From contig LNDZ01000032.1 of the NCBI GenBank assembly GCA_001464495.1, positions 1-64,000 of the forward strand: a DNA stretch of 64,000 nucleotides, read 5' to 3'. Shown here piece after piece: positions 51,882 to 61,710 of the stretch. The first letter of the stretch is position 1. Each line of letters begins with the position of its first letter. Source of the DNA: Betaproteobacteria bacterium Ga0074130. GTDB taxonomy: Bacteria > Pseudomonadota > Gammaproteobacteria > Burkholderiales > Rhodocyclaceae. Made by a program: the position numbers and the translations under genes. The notes under the pieces are model-generated. The model made no database searches and was not told the origin of the DNA. It worked only from the letters and a program-made list of their open reading frames with translations.

Positions 51882-52723
51882 GGGGTCTCAGTGACGGGTG
51901 GGCGTGGTGCGCCGGCCGGCTGCTTGTAGCGGTTATAGCCCCACAAATATTGTCCGGGACAGGCGCGGATCACGCGTTCGATTTCGGCATTCAGTTGTGC
52001 GACTTTGTCTTCAGGGCCGCCATTCAAGGGGGCTGACAGCGGCATGAAGTGCACATGGTAGCCAGCGCCATAGGCGAGCCGCTCAGCATAAGTCAGCAGC
52101 ACAGTAGCGCCGGTATCGGCAAGGCGGGCAGCGAGGGTCATGCTGTAAGCGGGGCGGCCAAAGAAAGGTGCCCACACGCCTTCACCGTTGCCCGGTACTT
52201 GGTCGGGCAGCATGCCGATGGCTTCGCCCGCGCGGAGCGCCTTGATCAGGGTGCGCACGCCGGCCATATCGGCAGTGGCTAGTTTGAGATTGGCACCGCG
52301 CCCTGCGGCGTAAAGGTCGCGCAACCAGCTTTGCTTAGGCGCGCGGTAAAGCACGGTAATCGGGCGATGCGATGCGAGGTACTGTGCGGTGATTTCGAAG
52401 CAGCCCAAGTGTGGCGTCAGATACAGAATGCCTTTATTGGCCTCCCATGCCGCTTCGACATATTCCTGCCCGCTGACCTTGACGACGCGCTCCATGACTT
52501 CGTCCTGTGGCCGTAACCAGATCTTCGGCAGTTCCGCCACTAATTGCCCACCGGCAACGATGGCCTCATTACGGACCTCGCTCAGCCCGGCTTGCGTGAG
52601 GTTGGCCTGCAGCTGACGGCGGTAGCGCGGGGATAGCAGCCAAGCCAACCAGCCCAGCAAGGCGCCGAGGTTGTGTAGCAGGGGCAGCGGGAAAACACGC
52701 AGGATGCGGAACAGGAGAAACAT
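51878..52723 (-). CDS. LpxL/HtrB-family acyltransferase (first of pair)
   Basis: 281 residues. An N-terminal membrane segment is followed by TPHLGCFEITAQYL, the family's H-x4-E motif (against H-x4-D in its neighbour), then LPDQVPGNGEGVWAPFFGRPA. Two adjacent divergent paralogues suggest one adds each of the two secondary acyl chains. Divergent from metK, as in related betaproteobacteria. Confidence 0.9.
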   Translation of the reverse strand: MFLLFRILRVFPLPLLHNLGALLGWLAWLLSPRYRRQLQANLTQAGLSEVRNEAIVAGGQLVAELPKIWLRPQDEVMERVVKVSGQEYVEAAWEANKGILYLTPHLGCFEITAQYLASHRPITVLYRAPKQSWLRDLYAAGRGANLKLATADMAGVRTLIKALRAGEAIGMLPDQVPGNGEGVWAPFFGRPAYSMTLAARLADTGATVLLTYAERLAYGAGYHVHFMPLSAPLNGGPEDKVAQLNAEIERVIRACPGQYLWGYNRYKQPAGAPRPPVTETP

Positions 52724-52892
52724 CGTTGCTGTCAGGGTTGAACGTGGCGGCTGAAAGGGCTACATTATCGCCTGTAACAGGCGTGCTTGCCGTGCCCGTT
52801 ATGTACCGCCGAGTTAATGAGGACAACTTGCAGGGCGGTGTTGTTGGTTTAGAGCCACGACGAATTTCTGCTAAAGCGCGCCTGCTCTGTGT

Positions 52893-52928
52893 TCCCGGGG
52901 CTGGTAACGCCAGCTATCACTAACGGGA
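52893..52928 (+). promoter_or_regulatory. Stem-loop in the metK leader
   Basis: An outer stem TCCCG (52893-52897) with CGGGA (52924-52928) encloses an inner stem GCTGG/CCAGC (52900-52904, 52910-52914) with a TAACG loop. It ends eight bases before the ribosome site of metK. It is a possible SAM-linked leader, but I cannot match it to a known riboswitch class. Confidence 0.35.
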
Positions 52929-52948
52929 CATTTCTTGGAGCAGGATCA

Positions 52949-54115
52949 ATGAGCAATAGCTACTTCTTTACCTCGGAGTCAGTGTCCGAAGGACACCCCG
53001 ATAAGGTTTCAGACCAGATTTCTGACGCCATCCTTGACGCGATTCTCGCGCAGGATCCGTATGCACGTGTGGCCGCCGAAACCCTCTGCAACACCGGTCT
53101 GGTTGTGCTGGCAGGTGAAATCACCACTACCGCGAACGTCGACTATATCCAGATCGCGCGCGACACCATCAAGCGCATCGGCTATGACAATACTGAGTTT
53201 GGTATCGACTACAAGGGCTGTGCAGTGCTGGTGGCCTATGACAAGCAATCGCCGGATATCGCCCAAGGCGTGGATCGCGCTAGCGATGATTACCTGAATC
53301 AAGGCGCGGGCGACCAAGGCCTGATGTTTGGTTACGCCTGTGACGAAACCCCTAGCCTGATGCCGCTACCGATCTATCTGTCGCACCGTCTGGTCGAGCG
53401 CCAAGCTGCGCTGCGCAAGGACGGTCGTCTGCCGTGGCTACGCCCGGACGCCAAGTCGCAAGTCACCATTCGCTATGTGGACGGCAAGCCTGACTCCATT
53501 GATACCGTTGTACTGTCTACCCAGCACTCGCCGGATATCTCGCTGGAAGCGATCCGCGAAGCCGTGATCGAGGACATCATCAAGCCAGTGCTGCCGAAGG
53601 AACTGATCAAGGGCGAGATCAAGTATCTGGTTAATCCGACTGGTCGTTTCGTTATCGGTGGCCCGCAAGGCGACTGCGGCTTGACCGGTCGCAAGATCAT
53701 TGTCGATACCTACGGCGGTGCTGCACCGCACGGTGGTGGTGCCTTCTCCGGCAAGGACCCGTCTAAGGTGGACCGTTCCGCTGCTTATGCTGCGCGTTAT
53801 GTCGCTAAGAACGTTGTGGCTGCTGGCTTGGCCACCAAGTGCTTGGTACAGATTTCTTACGCTATCGGCGTGGCGCAGCCGACTAGCGTGTATGTCACCA
53901 CGCAAGGCACCGGCAAGGTATCTGACGAGAAGATTTCGGAGCTCGTGAAGAAGCACTTTGACCTGCGCCCGAAGGGCATTGTTGCGATGCTCGATCTGCT
54001 GCGCCCGATCTATCAGAAGTCGGCTGCTTACGGTCACTTCGGTCGTGATGAGCCAGAGTTCACTTGGGAAGCGACTGACAAGGCTGCTGCGCTCCGCGCG
54101 GATGCTGGTCTGTAA
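52949..54115 (+). CDS. metK: S-adenosylmethionine synthetase
   Basis: 388 residues from the ATG at 52949 ([26 protein letters not shown]) with GGAG upstream. [16 protein letters not shown] and [19 protein letters not shown] are the ATP and methionine signatures. It makes SAM, the methyl donor. With ahcY at the other end of the window, two enzymes of the SAM cycle are represented. Confidence 0.98.
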   Translation: MSNSYFFTSESVSEGHPDKVSDQISDAILDAILAQDPYARVAAETLCNTGLVVLAGEITTTANVDYIQIARDTIKRIGYDNTEFGIDYKGCAVLVAYDKQSPDIAQGVDRASDDYLNQGAGDQGLMFGYACDETPSLMPLPIYLSHRLVERQAALRKDGRLPWLRPDAKSQVTIRYVDGKPDSIDTVVLSTQHSPDISLEAIREAVIEDIIKPVLPKELIKGEIKYLVNPTGRFVIGGPQGDCGLTGRKIIVDTYGGAAPHGGGAFSGKDPSKVDRSAAYAARYVAKNVVAAGLATKCLVQISYAIGVAQPTSVYVTTQGTGKVSDEKISELVKKHFDLRPKGIVAMLDLLRPIYQKSAAYGHFGRDEPEFTWEATDKAAALRADAGL

Positions 54116-54132
54116 ATTACCTCTGTCACAAT

Positions 54133-54163
54133 AAAAAACCCGGCCTTGCGCCGGGTTTTTTAT
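54133..54163. terminator. Terminator between metK and fdhD
   Basis: AAAAAACCCGGC with its complement and a short loop, flanked by A and T runs; it can serve both convergent genes. Confidence 0.93.
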
Positions 54164-54199
54164 TGTCTGTGCAGAGCGCTCAATACAGGTCAGAAGGCA

Positions 54200-55060
54200 T
54201 CAAAGTCCAAGTCTTTCCTTGTGGGCATACACCGTGAGTCGTCCTGGCCGCGTCATACCAATCAGCGTCAGGTTTGACTCTTCTGCCAGCCGACGCGCAT
54301 AGGCGGTGGGTGCCGAGACGGCCGCGAGCAGGGCGATACCCTGTGAGGCGGTCTTTTGTACCATTTCATAGCTGGCGCGGCTGGTGACAACCACGAAGCC
54401 TGATTTTGGATCAACCTTGTTGCGAGCGAGCGCGCCGAGTAATTTGTCGAGCGCATTGTGACGACCGACATCTTCGCGGGCATACAGTACGGAACCATCC
54501 GGCAGGGCAAATGCCGCGGCATGGGCTGCGCCCGTTTTCTTGTGGACGACTTGTAACTCGGCCAAATTATTCAACGCTGTGTGGATAGCATCGGGCGTCA
54601 CGCGCAAGCCGTCATCGACCGGCGCTGGGTTTCTGACTGCTGCATCGAGACTTTCCACGCCACAGAGGCCGCAGCCGGTACGTCCCGTTAGATTGCGACG
54701 TCTATCCTTCAGCGTTAGAAAGCGCTCGGTGGCGATTTCCAGTCGGGCTTCAATCCCGTTGGTCAGCTCAACTACGTCCACGTCGTAGAGCTCGGCCGGT
54801 GATTGCAGGATGCCTTCGGTCAAGCTGAAACCGAGTGCAAAGTCGGCGATATCGTTTGGCGTTGCCAGCATCACGGCATGGGAAATACCGTTGTAGACGA
54901 GTGCGACAGGAACCTCTTCGACTAGCTCTTCGACTTGCTCAAGCAAGCCGTCCTTGGTAACGCGGGTGATGTGTCCAGGAACCGATGTGGTCCAAGGGGT
55001 GTCGCGCAAACCAGCTTCTTCGATGGCACAGACTTCGGCTTGCTGGGTAGGGGTGTTCAT
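54200..55060 (-). CDS. fdhD: Formate dehydrogenase accessory sulfurtransferase FdhD
   Basis: 286 residues from the ATG at 55060. The sulfur-carrying loop TGCGLCGVESL holds the two conserved Cys, and REDVGRHNALDKLLG and SRASYEMVQKTA are family motifs. FdhD passes sulfur from IscS to the molybdenum cofactor of formate dehydrogenase. It corresponds to fdsC of other fds clusters but is separated from fdsD by a terminator. Confidence 0.95.
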   Translation of the reverse strand: MNTPTQQAEVCAIEEAGLRDTPWTTSVPGHITRVTKDGLLEQVEELVEEVPVALVYNGISHAVMLATPNDIADFALGFSLTEGILQSPAELYDVDVVELTNGIEARLEIATERFLTLKDRRRNLTGRTGCGLCGVESLDAAVRNPAPVDDGLRVTPDAIHTALNNLAELQVVHKKTGAAHAAAFALPDGSVLYAREDVGRHNALDKLLGALARNKVDPKSGFVVVTSRASYEMVQKTASQGIALLAAVSAPTAYARRLAEESNLTLIGMTRPGRLTVYAHKERLGL

Positions 55061-55170
55061 GGCTGGCGCTTTCTGGGGCGTGCGGCGTAATGTCGATATT
55101 GTACGGCTTCGGGGCGCCCTCGCTTGAATCAACCCTATCAAAGGAGGGCTGTTGGGTTGGGCTTGCCCAA

Positions 55171-55211
55171 AAACAAACCCCGCCAGGGTTGCCCGTGGCG
55201 GGGTTTGTTTT
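55171..55211 (-). terminator. Intrinsic terminator after fdsD
   Basis: A 15-bp near-perfect stem (AAACAAACCCCGCCA type) around a ten-base loop, with T runs on the minus strand. Confidence 0.9.
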
Positions 55212-55227
55212 GATTCAACCAGAGAAC

Positions 55228-55473
55228 TTAGTTGTTCGGTGGCGGGGCCGGCATCGTGCTGAGGGCTTCACGCACAATGGGCATCAGGGCGTTGCCATCC
55301 TTGTGTTCAGCCTCGTAGGCCATGATGGCACGGCGCATGCGAGGATCCCAGAAGCGCGACAAATGCTTGGCGACCTCGTTACGCGCCAGTTCGCGATCGG
55401 TAAAGCTGTCAAAGAAGGAACCAATTTGGTTGGCCATCTTGATCAGGTTATCCGGTCCGGATGAATGACTCAT
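55228..55473 (-). CDS. fdsD: NAD-dependent formate dehydrogenase delta subunit
   Basis: 81 residues. LIKMANQIGSFFDSF, then HLSRFWDPRMRRAIMAYE, are typical of the FdsD/FdhD-delta family, a small subunit needed for assembly or stability of the soluble enzyme. It lies 54 bp after fdsA. Confidence 0.92.
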   Translation of the reverse strand: MSHSSGPDNLIKMANQIGSFFDSFTDRELARNEVAKHLSRFWDPRMRRAIMAYEAEHKDGNALMPIVREALSTMPAPPPNN

Positions 55474-55527
55474 TTAATTTTCCTTTCAAACAGGCCCTCC
55501 CTCCCGAGAGGGCCGTACTGACATGGT

Positions 55528-58395
55528 TCAGACCTTGGCGACGGCGTTGGTGAGGAACTCTTCCTGCTGACGGGAGAACTCGCGATAACGCTGTTGCCAA
55601 TCCGACGGCTGGCTGACCTTGGTGATTTCGACCGCCGTAACCTTGTATTCTGGACAGTTGGTCGCCCAGTCCGAGTTGTCGGTGGTGATCACGTTGGCGC
55701 CCGAGAACGGATGGTGGAAGGTGGTATAGACCACGCCTGCCTGCATACGCTCGGTGAGGACAGCACGCAGCACAGTTTCACCTGCGCGACTCGTAATACC
55801 AACCCAGTCACCATCCTTCACGCCACGAGCTTCGGCATCGATCGGGTGGATTTCCAGCACGTCTTCGCTATGGAATTCCTGGTTAGCAGTACGGCGGGTT
55901 TGGGCACCCACGTTGTACTGCGACAGGATACGGCCGGTGGTCAGGATCAGCGGGAAGCGTGCATTCACCTTTTCGTCGGTCGGTACGTACAGGGTGTTCA
56001 TGAAGCGACCCTTGCCGCGAACGAAGGTATCGATGTGCATGGTCGGCGTGCCTTCCGGTGCTTCATCGTTACATGGCCATTGGACGGAACCCAGCTTGTC
56101 CAGCTTCTCGAAGCTCACACCGGTGAAGGTCGGGGTCAGGGAGGCGATTTCGTCCATGATTTCCGATGCGTGCTTGTAGTTCATCGGATAGCCAAGGGCG
56201 TTAGCCAGCATCTGGGTGACTTCCCAATCTTCGTAACCCGCAACCGGGGTCATCACGCGGCGAACCGGCGAGATACGACGTTCGGCATTGGTGAAGGTGC
56301 CACTCTTCTCAAGGAAGGTTGCACCCGGCAGCAGCACGTGGGCGAACTTGGCGGTTTCGTTCAGGAAGATATCCTGGACAACCACACACTCCATGGCGCG
56401 CATGGCAGCTTCGACGTGTTGCGTGTTCGGGTCGGACTGAACAATGTCTTCACCTTCGCAGTAGAGGCCCATGAAGGTGCCATCCAGCGCTGCTTCGAAC
56501 ATGTTCGGAATACGCAGACCCGGTTCCGGGTTGAGCTTGACGCCCCATGCAGCTTCGAATTGCAGGCGTGCGGTGGTGTCGGACACATGACGGTAGCCCG
56601 GCAGTTCGTGCGGGAAAGAGCCCATGTCGCAGGAGCCTTGCACGTTGTTCTGACCGCGCAGCGGGTTCACACCCACGCCTTCGCGACCGACGTTGCCGGT
56701 GGCCATGGCGAGGTTGGCGATACCGATAACAGTGGTCGAACCTTGGCTGTGCTCGGTTACGCCCAGACCGTAGTAGATCGCGCCATTGCCGGCGGTCGCA
56801 TACAGGCGAGAAGCTTCACGGATGATGTTTGCATCAACGCCAATGGTCTCGGCCAGTGCTTCCGGCGAGTTTTCTTGACGCGATACAAATTCCTTCCACA
56901 TCGCGTAGGACTCAAGATCGCAACGCTCCTTGATGAAGTCTTCCTTCAGCAGGCCTTCGGTTACGATCACGTGGGCCATGGCGGTCACGACAGCCACGTT
57001 GGTGCCCGGCTTCAGCGGGATGTGATAGTCAGCCTTGATGTGCGGTGACTCGACCAAGTCGATGGCGCGCGGATCGACAACGATCAGCTTGGCACCTTGA
57101 CGCAGACGCTTTTTCATCAGTGAGCCGAACACTGGGTGGCCGTCGGTTGGGTTACAACCGATGACAACGATGACGTCGGACTTCATGACGGAGTCAAAAG
57201 TTTGCGTACCGGCGGATTCACCGAGGGTTTGCTTCAGACCATAACCAGTCGGTGAGTGGCAGACGCGGGCGCAGGTATCAACGTTGTTGTTACCGAAAGC
57301 AGCACGCACCAGCTTCTGGACGACATAGCCTTCTTCATTGGTACAACGCGACGACACCAGGCCACCGATGGAATCCTTGCCGTACTTGGCTTGGATGCGC
57401 TTGAATTCGCTGGCGGCATAGTTGATCGCTTCTTCCCACGACACTTCTTGCCATGGATCGTCAATGCTCTTACGGATCTTCGGCGTGGTGATGCGGTCAG
57501 GGTGGGTTGCGTAGCTCCATGCGAAGCGACCCTTCACGCACGAGTGACCGTGGTTGGCGCCACCGTTCTTGTCCGGCACCAGACGAACGATTTGTTCGCC
57601 CTTGGTTTCGACATTGAAGGAACAACCCACGCCGCAGTAGGCGCAAGTGGTGGTGGTGGTCTGTTCGGCTTGACCGTGTTCGATCACGCCCTTTTCCATC
57701 AGGGTTGCGGTTGGGCAAGCCTGAACGCATGCGCCGCAGGACACACACTCGGAACCCATGAAGGTTTCCATTTGACCGGGTGACACGCGCGAGTCAAAGC
57801 CGCGACCATCGATGGTCAGTGCAAACGTGCCTTGGGTTTCTTCACACGCGCGCACGCAACGGTTACATACGATGCACTTGGAGGCGTCGTAGGTAAAGTA
57901 GGGATTAGATTCATCCTTGCCGATGTTCAGTGGGCTGTCGGCTTCGAAGTGATTGGCGTTACCGGTCATGCCGTAACGCACTTCGCGCAGACCGACCACA
58001 CCGGTCATGTCCTGCAGTTCGCAGTTACCGTTGGCCGAGCAGGTCAAGCAGTCGAGCGGGTGATCGGAGATGTACAGCTCCATCACGCCCTTACGGATTT
58101 CGGCTAGCTTCGGGGTTTGGGTCTTCACCTTGAGGCCGTTGTCGGCCGGGGTCGTACACGAAGCGGGGTAGCCGCGACGACCTTCGATTTCGACCAGGCA
58201 CAGACGGCAAGAGCCGAATGCATCCAGGCTATCGGTGGCGCACAGCTTCGGGATCGGATGTTCGATCATCGAAGCGGCGCGCATGATGGAGGTGCCGGCA
58301 GGAACCGTAACCTCGACACCGTCGATTTCCAGGGTGACGTACTTGTCGGATTCCTTCGCAGGTGTACCGTAGTCAGTGGGGCGGGGTAGGGACAT
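55528..58395 (-). CDS. fdsA: NAD-dependent formate dehydrogenase alpha (catalytic) subunit
   Basis: 955 residues. A NuoG-like N-terminal region carries a 2Fe-2S site (CATDSLDAFGSCRLC), an H-containing 4Fe-4S site and two ferredoxin clusters (CIVCNRCVRACEE and CVSCGACVQACPT). The molybdopterin part opens with a 4Fe-4S site (CAYCGVGCSFN). The Mo ligand is a cysteine in ARVCHSPTGYG, where some homologues have selenocysteine. It oxidises formate to CO2 and passes electrons to FdsB. Confidence 0.97.
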   Translation of the reverse strand: MSLPRPTDYGTPAKESDKYVTLEIDGVEVTVPAGTSIMRAASMIEHPIPKLCATDSLDAFGSCRLCLVEIEGRRGYPASCTTPADNGLKVKTQTPKLAEIRKGVMELYISDHPLDCLTCSANGNCELQDMTGVVGLREVRYGMTGNANHFEADSPLNIGKDESNPYFTYDASKCIVCNRCVRACEETQGTFALTIDGRGFDSRVSPGQMETFMGSECVSCGACVQACPTATLMEKGVIEHGQAEQTTTTTCAYCGVGCSFNVETKGEQIVRLVPDKNGGANHGHSCVKGRFAWSYATHPDRITTPKIRKSIDDPWQEVSWEEAINYAASEFKRIQAKYGKDSIGGLVSSRCTNEEGYVVQKLVRAAFGNNNVDTCARVCHSPTGYGLKQTLGESAGTQTFDSVMKSDVIVVIGCNPTDGHPVFGSLMKKRLRQGAKLIVVDPRAIDLVESPHIKADYHIPLKPGTNVAVVTAMAHVIVTEGLLKEDFIKERCDLESYAMWKEFVSRQENSPEALAETIGVDANIIREASRLYATAGNGAIYYGLGVTEHSQGSTTVIGIANLAMATGNVGREGVGVNPLRGQNNVQGSCDMGSFPHELPGYRHVSDTTARLQFEAAWGVKLNPEPGLRIPNMFEAALDGTFMGLYCEGEDIVQSDPNTQHVEAAMRAMECVVVQDIFLNETAKFAHVLLPGATFLEKSGTFTNAERRISPVRRVMTPVAGYEDWEVTQMLANALGYPMNYKHASEIMDEIASLTPTFTGVSFEKLDKLGSVQWPCNDEAPEGTPTMHIDTFVRGKGRFMNTLYVPTDEKVNARFPLILTTGRILSQYNVGAQTRRTANQEFHSEDVLEIHPIDAEARGVKDGDWVGITSRAGETVLRAVLTERMQAGVVYTTFHHPFSGANVITTDNSDWATNCPEYKVTAVEITKVSQPSDWQQRYREFSRQQEEFLTNAVAKV

Positions 58396-58409
58396 TATGG
58401 TTCTCCTTT

Positions 58410-59960
58410 TTAGGCGGCTGCAGTCTTGTCAATGCCGAAATCCTCAGGGAAATGCTTGAGGGCCGACACAACAGGGTAGGGAGCCATGCCACCGAGCGCG
58501 CAGAGCGAGCCGTTGAGCATGGTGTCGCACAGCGAGTTGAGCAGGGCGATGTTCTTTCCGCGCTCCTTGCCTGCGATGATCTTGTCGATGGTTTCGACGC
58601 CACGGGTCGAGCCGATACGGCAGGGCGTGCACTTGCCGCAAGATTCGATGGCGCAGAATTCCATGGCGTAACGCGACATCTGGGCCAGATCGACGGTATC
58701 GTCGAACACCACCAGACCGCCGTGGCCGACCATGGCGCCGACCTTGGCGTATTCCTCGTAATCGAGCGGAATATCGAATTGCGACTCAGGCACATAGGCG
58801 CCCAGCGGCCCGCCCACTTGCACGGCGCGGATTGGACGACCGGAAGCGGAGCCGCCACCAAAGTCGTACAGCAGTTCGCGCAGAGTTAGGCCGAAGGCTT
58901 TTTCTACCAGACCACCGTGCTTGAGGTTGCCAGTCAGCTGGAATGGCAGCGTGCCGCGTGAGCGACCCATGCCGTAGTTCTTGTAGAACTCACCACCACG
59001 GGCCAGGATGATTGGCACCGAACCCAACGACATCACGTTGTTGATGACGGTTGGCTTGCCGAACAGGCCTTGCAGTGCAGGCAGTGGCGGCTTGAAGCGC
59101 ACCAGACCACGATTACCTTCGACCGACTCCAGCAGCGAGGTTTCTTCGCCGCAGATGTAGGCGCCAGCGCCTTCACGTACGATCAAGTCGAAATCCTTGC
59201 CGGAGCCGAGGATGTTCTTGCCCAAATAGCCTGCCTTGACGCAGATCTCGATGGCCTTGTTCAGGTTGCGGATCGAGTGCGGATATTCTTCGCGGCAGTA
59301 GATGTAGCCCTTGGTCGCGCCGACGGCCAGACCTGCAATGGTCATACCCTCGATCAGACACATCGGGTCACCTTCCATCAGCATGCGATCGCTGAAGGTG
59401 CCAGAGTCGCCTTCGTCGGCGTTACAGACGATGTACTTTTGATCGGCTTGAGCGCCCAGCACGGTGTTCCACTTGATACCTGTCGGGAAGGCTGCACCAC
59501 CACGACCACGCAGGCCGGAGTCAGTGACTTCCTTGACGATGTCAGCCGGTGCAAGCTTGAGTGCCTTTTTCAGACCTTCGAAGCCTTCGTGCTTGGTGTA
59601 GTCCTCGATCGAGAACGGGTCGATGATGCCGACGCGCGCAAAAGTCAGACGCTCTTGCTTCTTCAGGTACGGAATTTCTTCGGTCAGACCCAAGCTGAGG
59701 GCGTGCTTGCCGCCCTTGGTCAGGCCAGCGTCGAACAGACCGGCAACATCCTTGGCCGTCACCGGGCCGTAGGCCACACGACCTTCGGGGGTTTCAACTT
59801 CGACCATCGGCTCGAGCCAGTACAGGCCACGCGAACCGTTGCGTACGAGTTCAATCTTCTCGCCGCGCTTTTCGGCTTCCGCCACAATCGCTGCAGCGGT
59901 CTTCTTGGCGCCCATGGCTTCCGCGGAGGAGTCCATCGGGACATAAATACGAGTCGTCAT
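58410..59960 (-). CDS. fdsB: NAD-dependent formate dehydrogenase beta subunit
   Basis: 516 residues. The N-terminal thioredoxin-like part precedes a NuoF-like domain with the FMN/NADH segments ([14 protein letters not shown] and [13 protein letters not shown]) and a C-terminal 4Fe-4S site [16 protein letters not shown]. It reduces NAD+ with electrons from formate. The ATG overlaps the fdsG stop by four bases. Confidence 0.97.
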   Translation of the reverse strand: MTTRIYVPMDSSAEAMGAKKTAAAIVAEAEKRGEKIELVRNGSRGLYWLEPMVEVETPEGRVAYGPVTAKDVAGLFDAGLTKGGKHALSLGLTEEIPYLKKQERLTFARVGIIDPFSIEDYTKHEGFEGLKKALKLAPADIVKEVTDSGLRGRGGAAFPTGIKWNTVLGAQADQKYIVCNADEGDSGTFSDRMLMEGDPMCLIEGMTIAGLAVGATKGYIYCREEYPHSIRNLNKAIEICVKAGYLGKNILGSGKDFDLIVREGAGAYICGEETSLLESVEGNRGLVRFKPPLPALQGLFGKPTVINNVMSLGSVPIILARGGEFYKNYGMGRSRGTLPFQLTGNLKHGGLVEKAFGLTLRELLYDFGGGSASGRPIRAVQVGGPLGAYVPESQFDIPLDYEEYAKVGAMVGHGGLVVFDDTVDLAQMSRYAMEFCAIESCGKCTPCRIGSTRGVETIDKIIAGKERGKNIALLNSLCDTMLNGSLCALGGMAPYPVVSALKHFPEDFGIDKTAAA

Positions 59961-60445
59961 TGTGCGCTCCTCAGTTCAGCGATCACTTCATCGAAACGTT
60001 CCTTGCTGACGCGACCAACGATGTCGTCGTTCACGCGGATCGATGGCGATAGGGCACAGTTGCCGAGGCAGTAAACGGCCTCAAGACTGATTTGACCGTC
60101 AGCGGTGGTGCCGTGATAGTCGATGCCTAGGCTTTCCTTGACGTGGCACTCCAGTGCAACAGAGCCCATGGATTGGCAGGCTTCGGCGCGGCATACTTGA
60201 ACCATGTGCTTGCCGACCGGGTGAGTGCGGAAGTGATGGTAGAAGGTGATCACGCCATGAATTTCGGCACGTGAGCGGTTCAGGGCCTTGGCGATGGCGG
60301 GTACGGTTTCCTCCGGCACCCATCCAAGCTCATCCTGAATGGCGTGCAGAATTGGAAACAGCGGACCTGGCTCGTCCTTGAGGCGGGCCAGAATGTCGTC
60401 CAGCGATTTTTTTTGCTGGTCCGACAACGTAGGGGTAGTTGTCAT
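59957..60445 (-). CDS. fdsG: NAD-dependent formate dehydrogenase gamma subunit
   Basis: 162 residues from the ATG at 60445, which has GGAG upstream; a longer frame to 60511 lacks one. It is a NuoE-like thioredoxin-fold 2Fe-2S protein with ligands in [10 protein letters not shown] and CLGNCALSP. First gene of fdsG-B-A-D and divergent from fdsR. Confidence 0.95.
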   Translation of the reverse strand: MTTTPTLSDQQKKSLDDILARLKDEPGPLFPILHAIQDELGWVPEETVPAIAKALNRSRAEIHGVITFYHHFRTHPVGKHMVQVCRAEACQSMGSVALECHVKESLGIDYHGTTADGQISLEAVYCLGNCALSPSIRVNDDIVGRVSKERFDEVIAELRSAQ

Positions 60446-60633
60446 GACTTCTCCAGATGTACCAAAAACCGATCTTGTGCAGCGAATCACATAAGCTCGG
60501 GGGTTATGCACTCTCGTGCATAAAGTCTAGGGCGTCTCACAGTGACCTAGAATTGCTTCAAAGTCCTTCTTGTTCAAAGCCGTTACGCACTGGATAATAG
60601 ACGTCGATACCCACCTTTCCAATATGAAATTTA
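60446..60633. promoter_or_regulatory. Divergent fdsG-fdsR control region
   Basis: 188 bases between divergent starts. It should hold both promoters and the FdsR operator. GTGCA-type half sites occur repeatedly (60477-60481, TGCACTCTCGTGCA at 60507-60520, ATGCACAAG at the fdsR start), the second being an imperfect palindrome. Confidence 0.4.
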
Positions 60634-61710
60634 ATGCACAAGCGCATCATCAACATTGAAGCCGCATGGCGATTTCGCAACCATCTGGGGCAGGACATTG
60701 AGCCCGCTCTATTTGATGTTCTTGCGGCAATTGCGGAAACCGGCAAGCTGACCGAGGCAGCCAAGCGTGCCGGCTACTCGTATCGCCATGCTTGGAATCT
60801 CGTGCATAAGTGGTCCGACTTTTTTGGCGTGCCCCTGATCGATACTGAGCAGGGCAAAGGCGCTAGCCTGACCCCGCTGGGCGAGAAGCTAGCCTGGGCA
60901 GCGCAGCGTATCCGTGCCCGTTTGGGCCCCCAGCTGGATAACTTGGCGGCCGAAATTGATCTTGAATTGTTGCGTGCAATCAATGCGTTGGCGCCCGGTA
61001 TCCGGGTTCATGCCAGTCATGGATACGCAATTGCGCGTTTGCCCGAGCTGATGCGCCCTGAAGACAATGTGCGTATCGATCTGCAATATTTGGGGAGCAT
61101 CGATGCTTTGGCCTCGCTTGCGCACGGCAACTGCGATTTGTGCGGTTTCCATGTGCCGCAGCGCCCGCTCAATGATGTCTTACGTGAGCGGCTGACGCGC
61201 TACTTAAAGCCGCGCGACTTTAAGGCCATTAAACTGGTCAGCCGTGTGCAGGGCTTGTATGTCGCGCCGGGAAACCCCAAGAAAATCCATACACTGACCG
61301 ATTTGACACGCCCTGATGTGCGCTTCATCAATCGCCAGCAGAATTCAGGCACCCGATTCCTGCTGGATTTGATGCTCGAGGAGGCGAAAGTCTCCCCGGC
61401 CAAAATTCATGGCTATGAGTCGGTTGAGTTCACCCATGCAGCAGTTGCGGCTTTTATTGCCAGCGGTATGGCAGATGTGGGCTTTGGTGTGCAGGCGGCC
61501 GCCTCCCAGTTCAACTTGGAGTTCATCCCGCTTGCGCATGAAAACTACTGTCTGGCAGGGGCCAAGACAACCTGGGAAACGCCGGCGGTTCAATTGTTGC
61601 TGGAAAAGATTTGCAGCCCGGAGTTTCCCGAGCTGATTGCTAACCTGCCAGGCTACGACGCGACGGGGGCGGGCGACTGGCTGAACCTGAAAGACTTCAG
61701 CCTTAATTAA
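60634..61710 (+). CDS. fdsR: FdsR-like regulator: ModE-type HTH plus periplasmic-binding-fold domain
   Basis: 358 residues. The N-terminal winged HTH (about 15-90, with LTEAAKRAGYSYRHAWNLVHKW) resembles ModE/LysR HTHs. The C-terminal about 220 residues are a PBP-like domain (VQGLYVAPGNPKKI, NRQQNSGTRFLLD). This architecture is that of the regulator beside fds operons, reported to respond to formate in Cupriavidus. Divergent position supports control of fdsGBAD. Confidence 0.85.
   Translation: MHKRIINIEAAWRFRNHLGQDIEPALFDVLAAIAETGKLTEAAKRAGYSYRHAWNLVHKWSDFFGVPLIDTEQGKGASLTPLGEKLAWAAQRIRARLGPQLDNLAAEIDLELLRAINALAPGIRVHASHGYAIARLPELMRPEDNVRIDLQYLGSIDALASLAHGNCDLCGFHVPQRPLNDVLRERLTRYLKPRDFKAIKLVSRVQGLYVAPGNPKKIHTLTDLTRPDVRFINRQQNSGTRFLLDLMLEEAKVSPAKIHGYESVEFTHAAVAAFIASGMADVGFGVQAAASQFNLEFIPLAHENYCLAGAKTTWETPAVQLLLEKICSPEFPELIANLPGYDATGAGDWLNLKDFSLN

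Noticed and set aside
55594..57048. A 484-codon plus-strand frame opposite fdsA
   Set aside because: A shadow of the conserved formate dehydrogenase gene, with no domain and no ribosome site.
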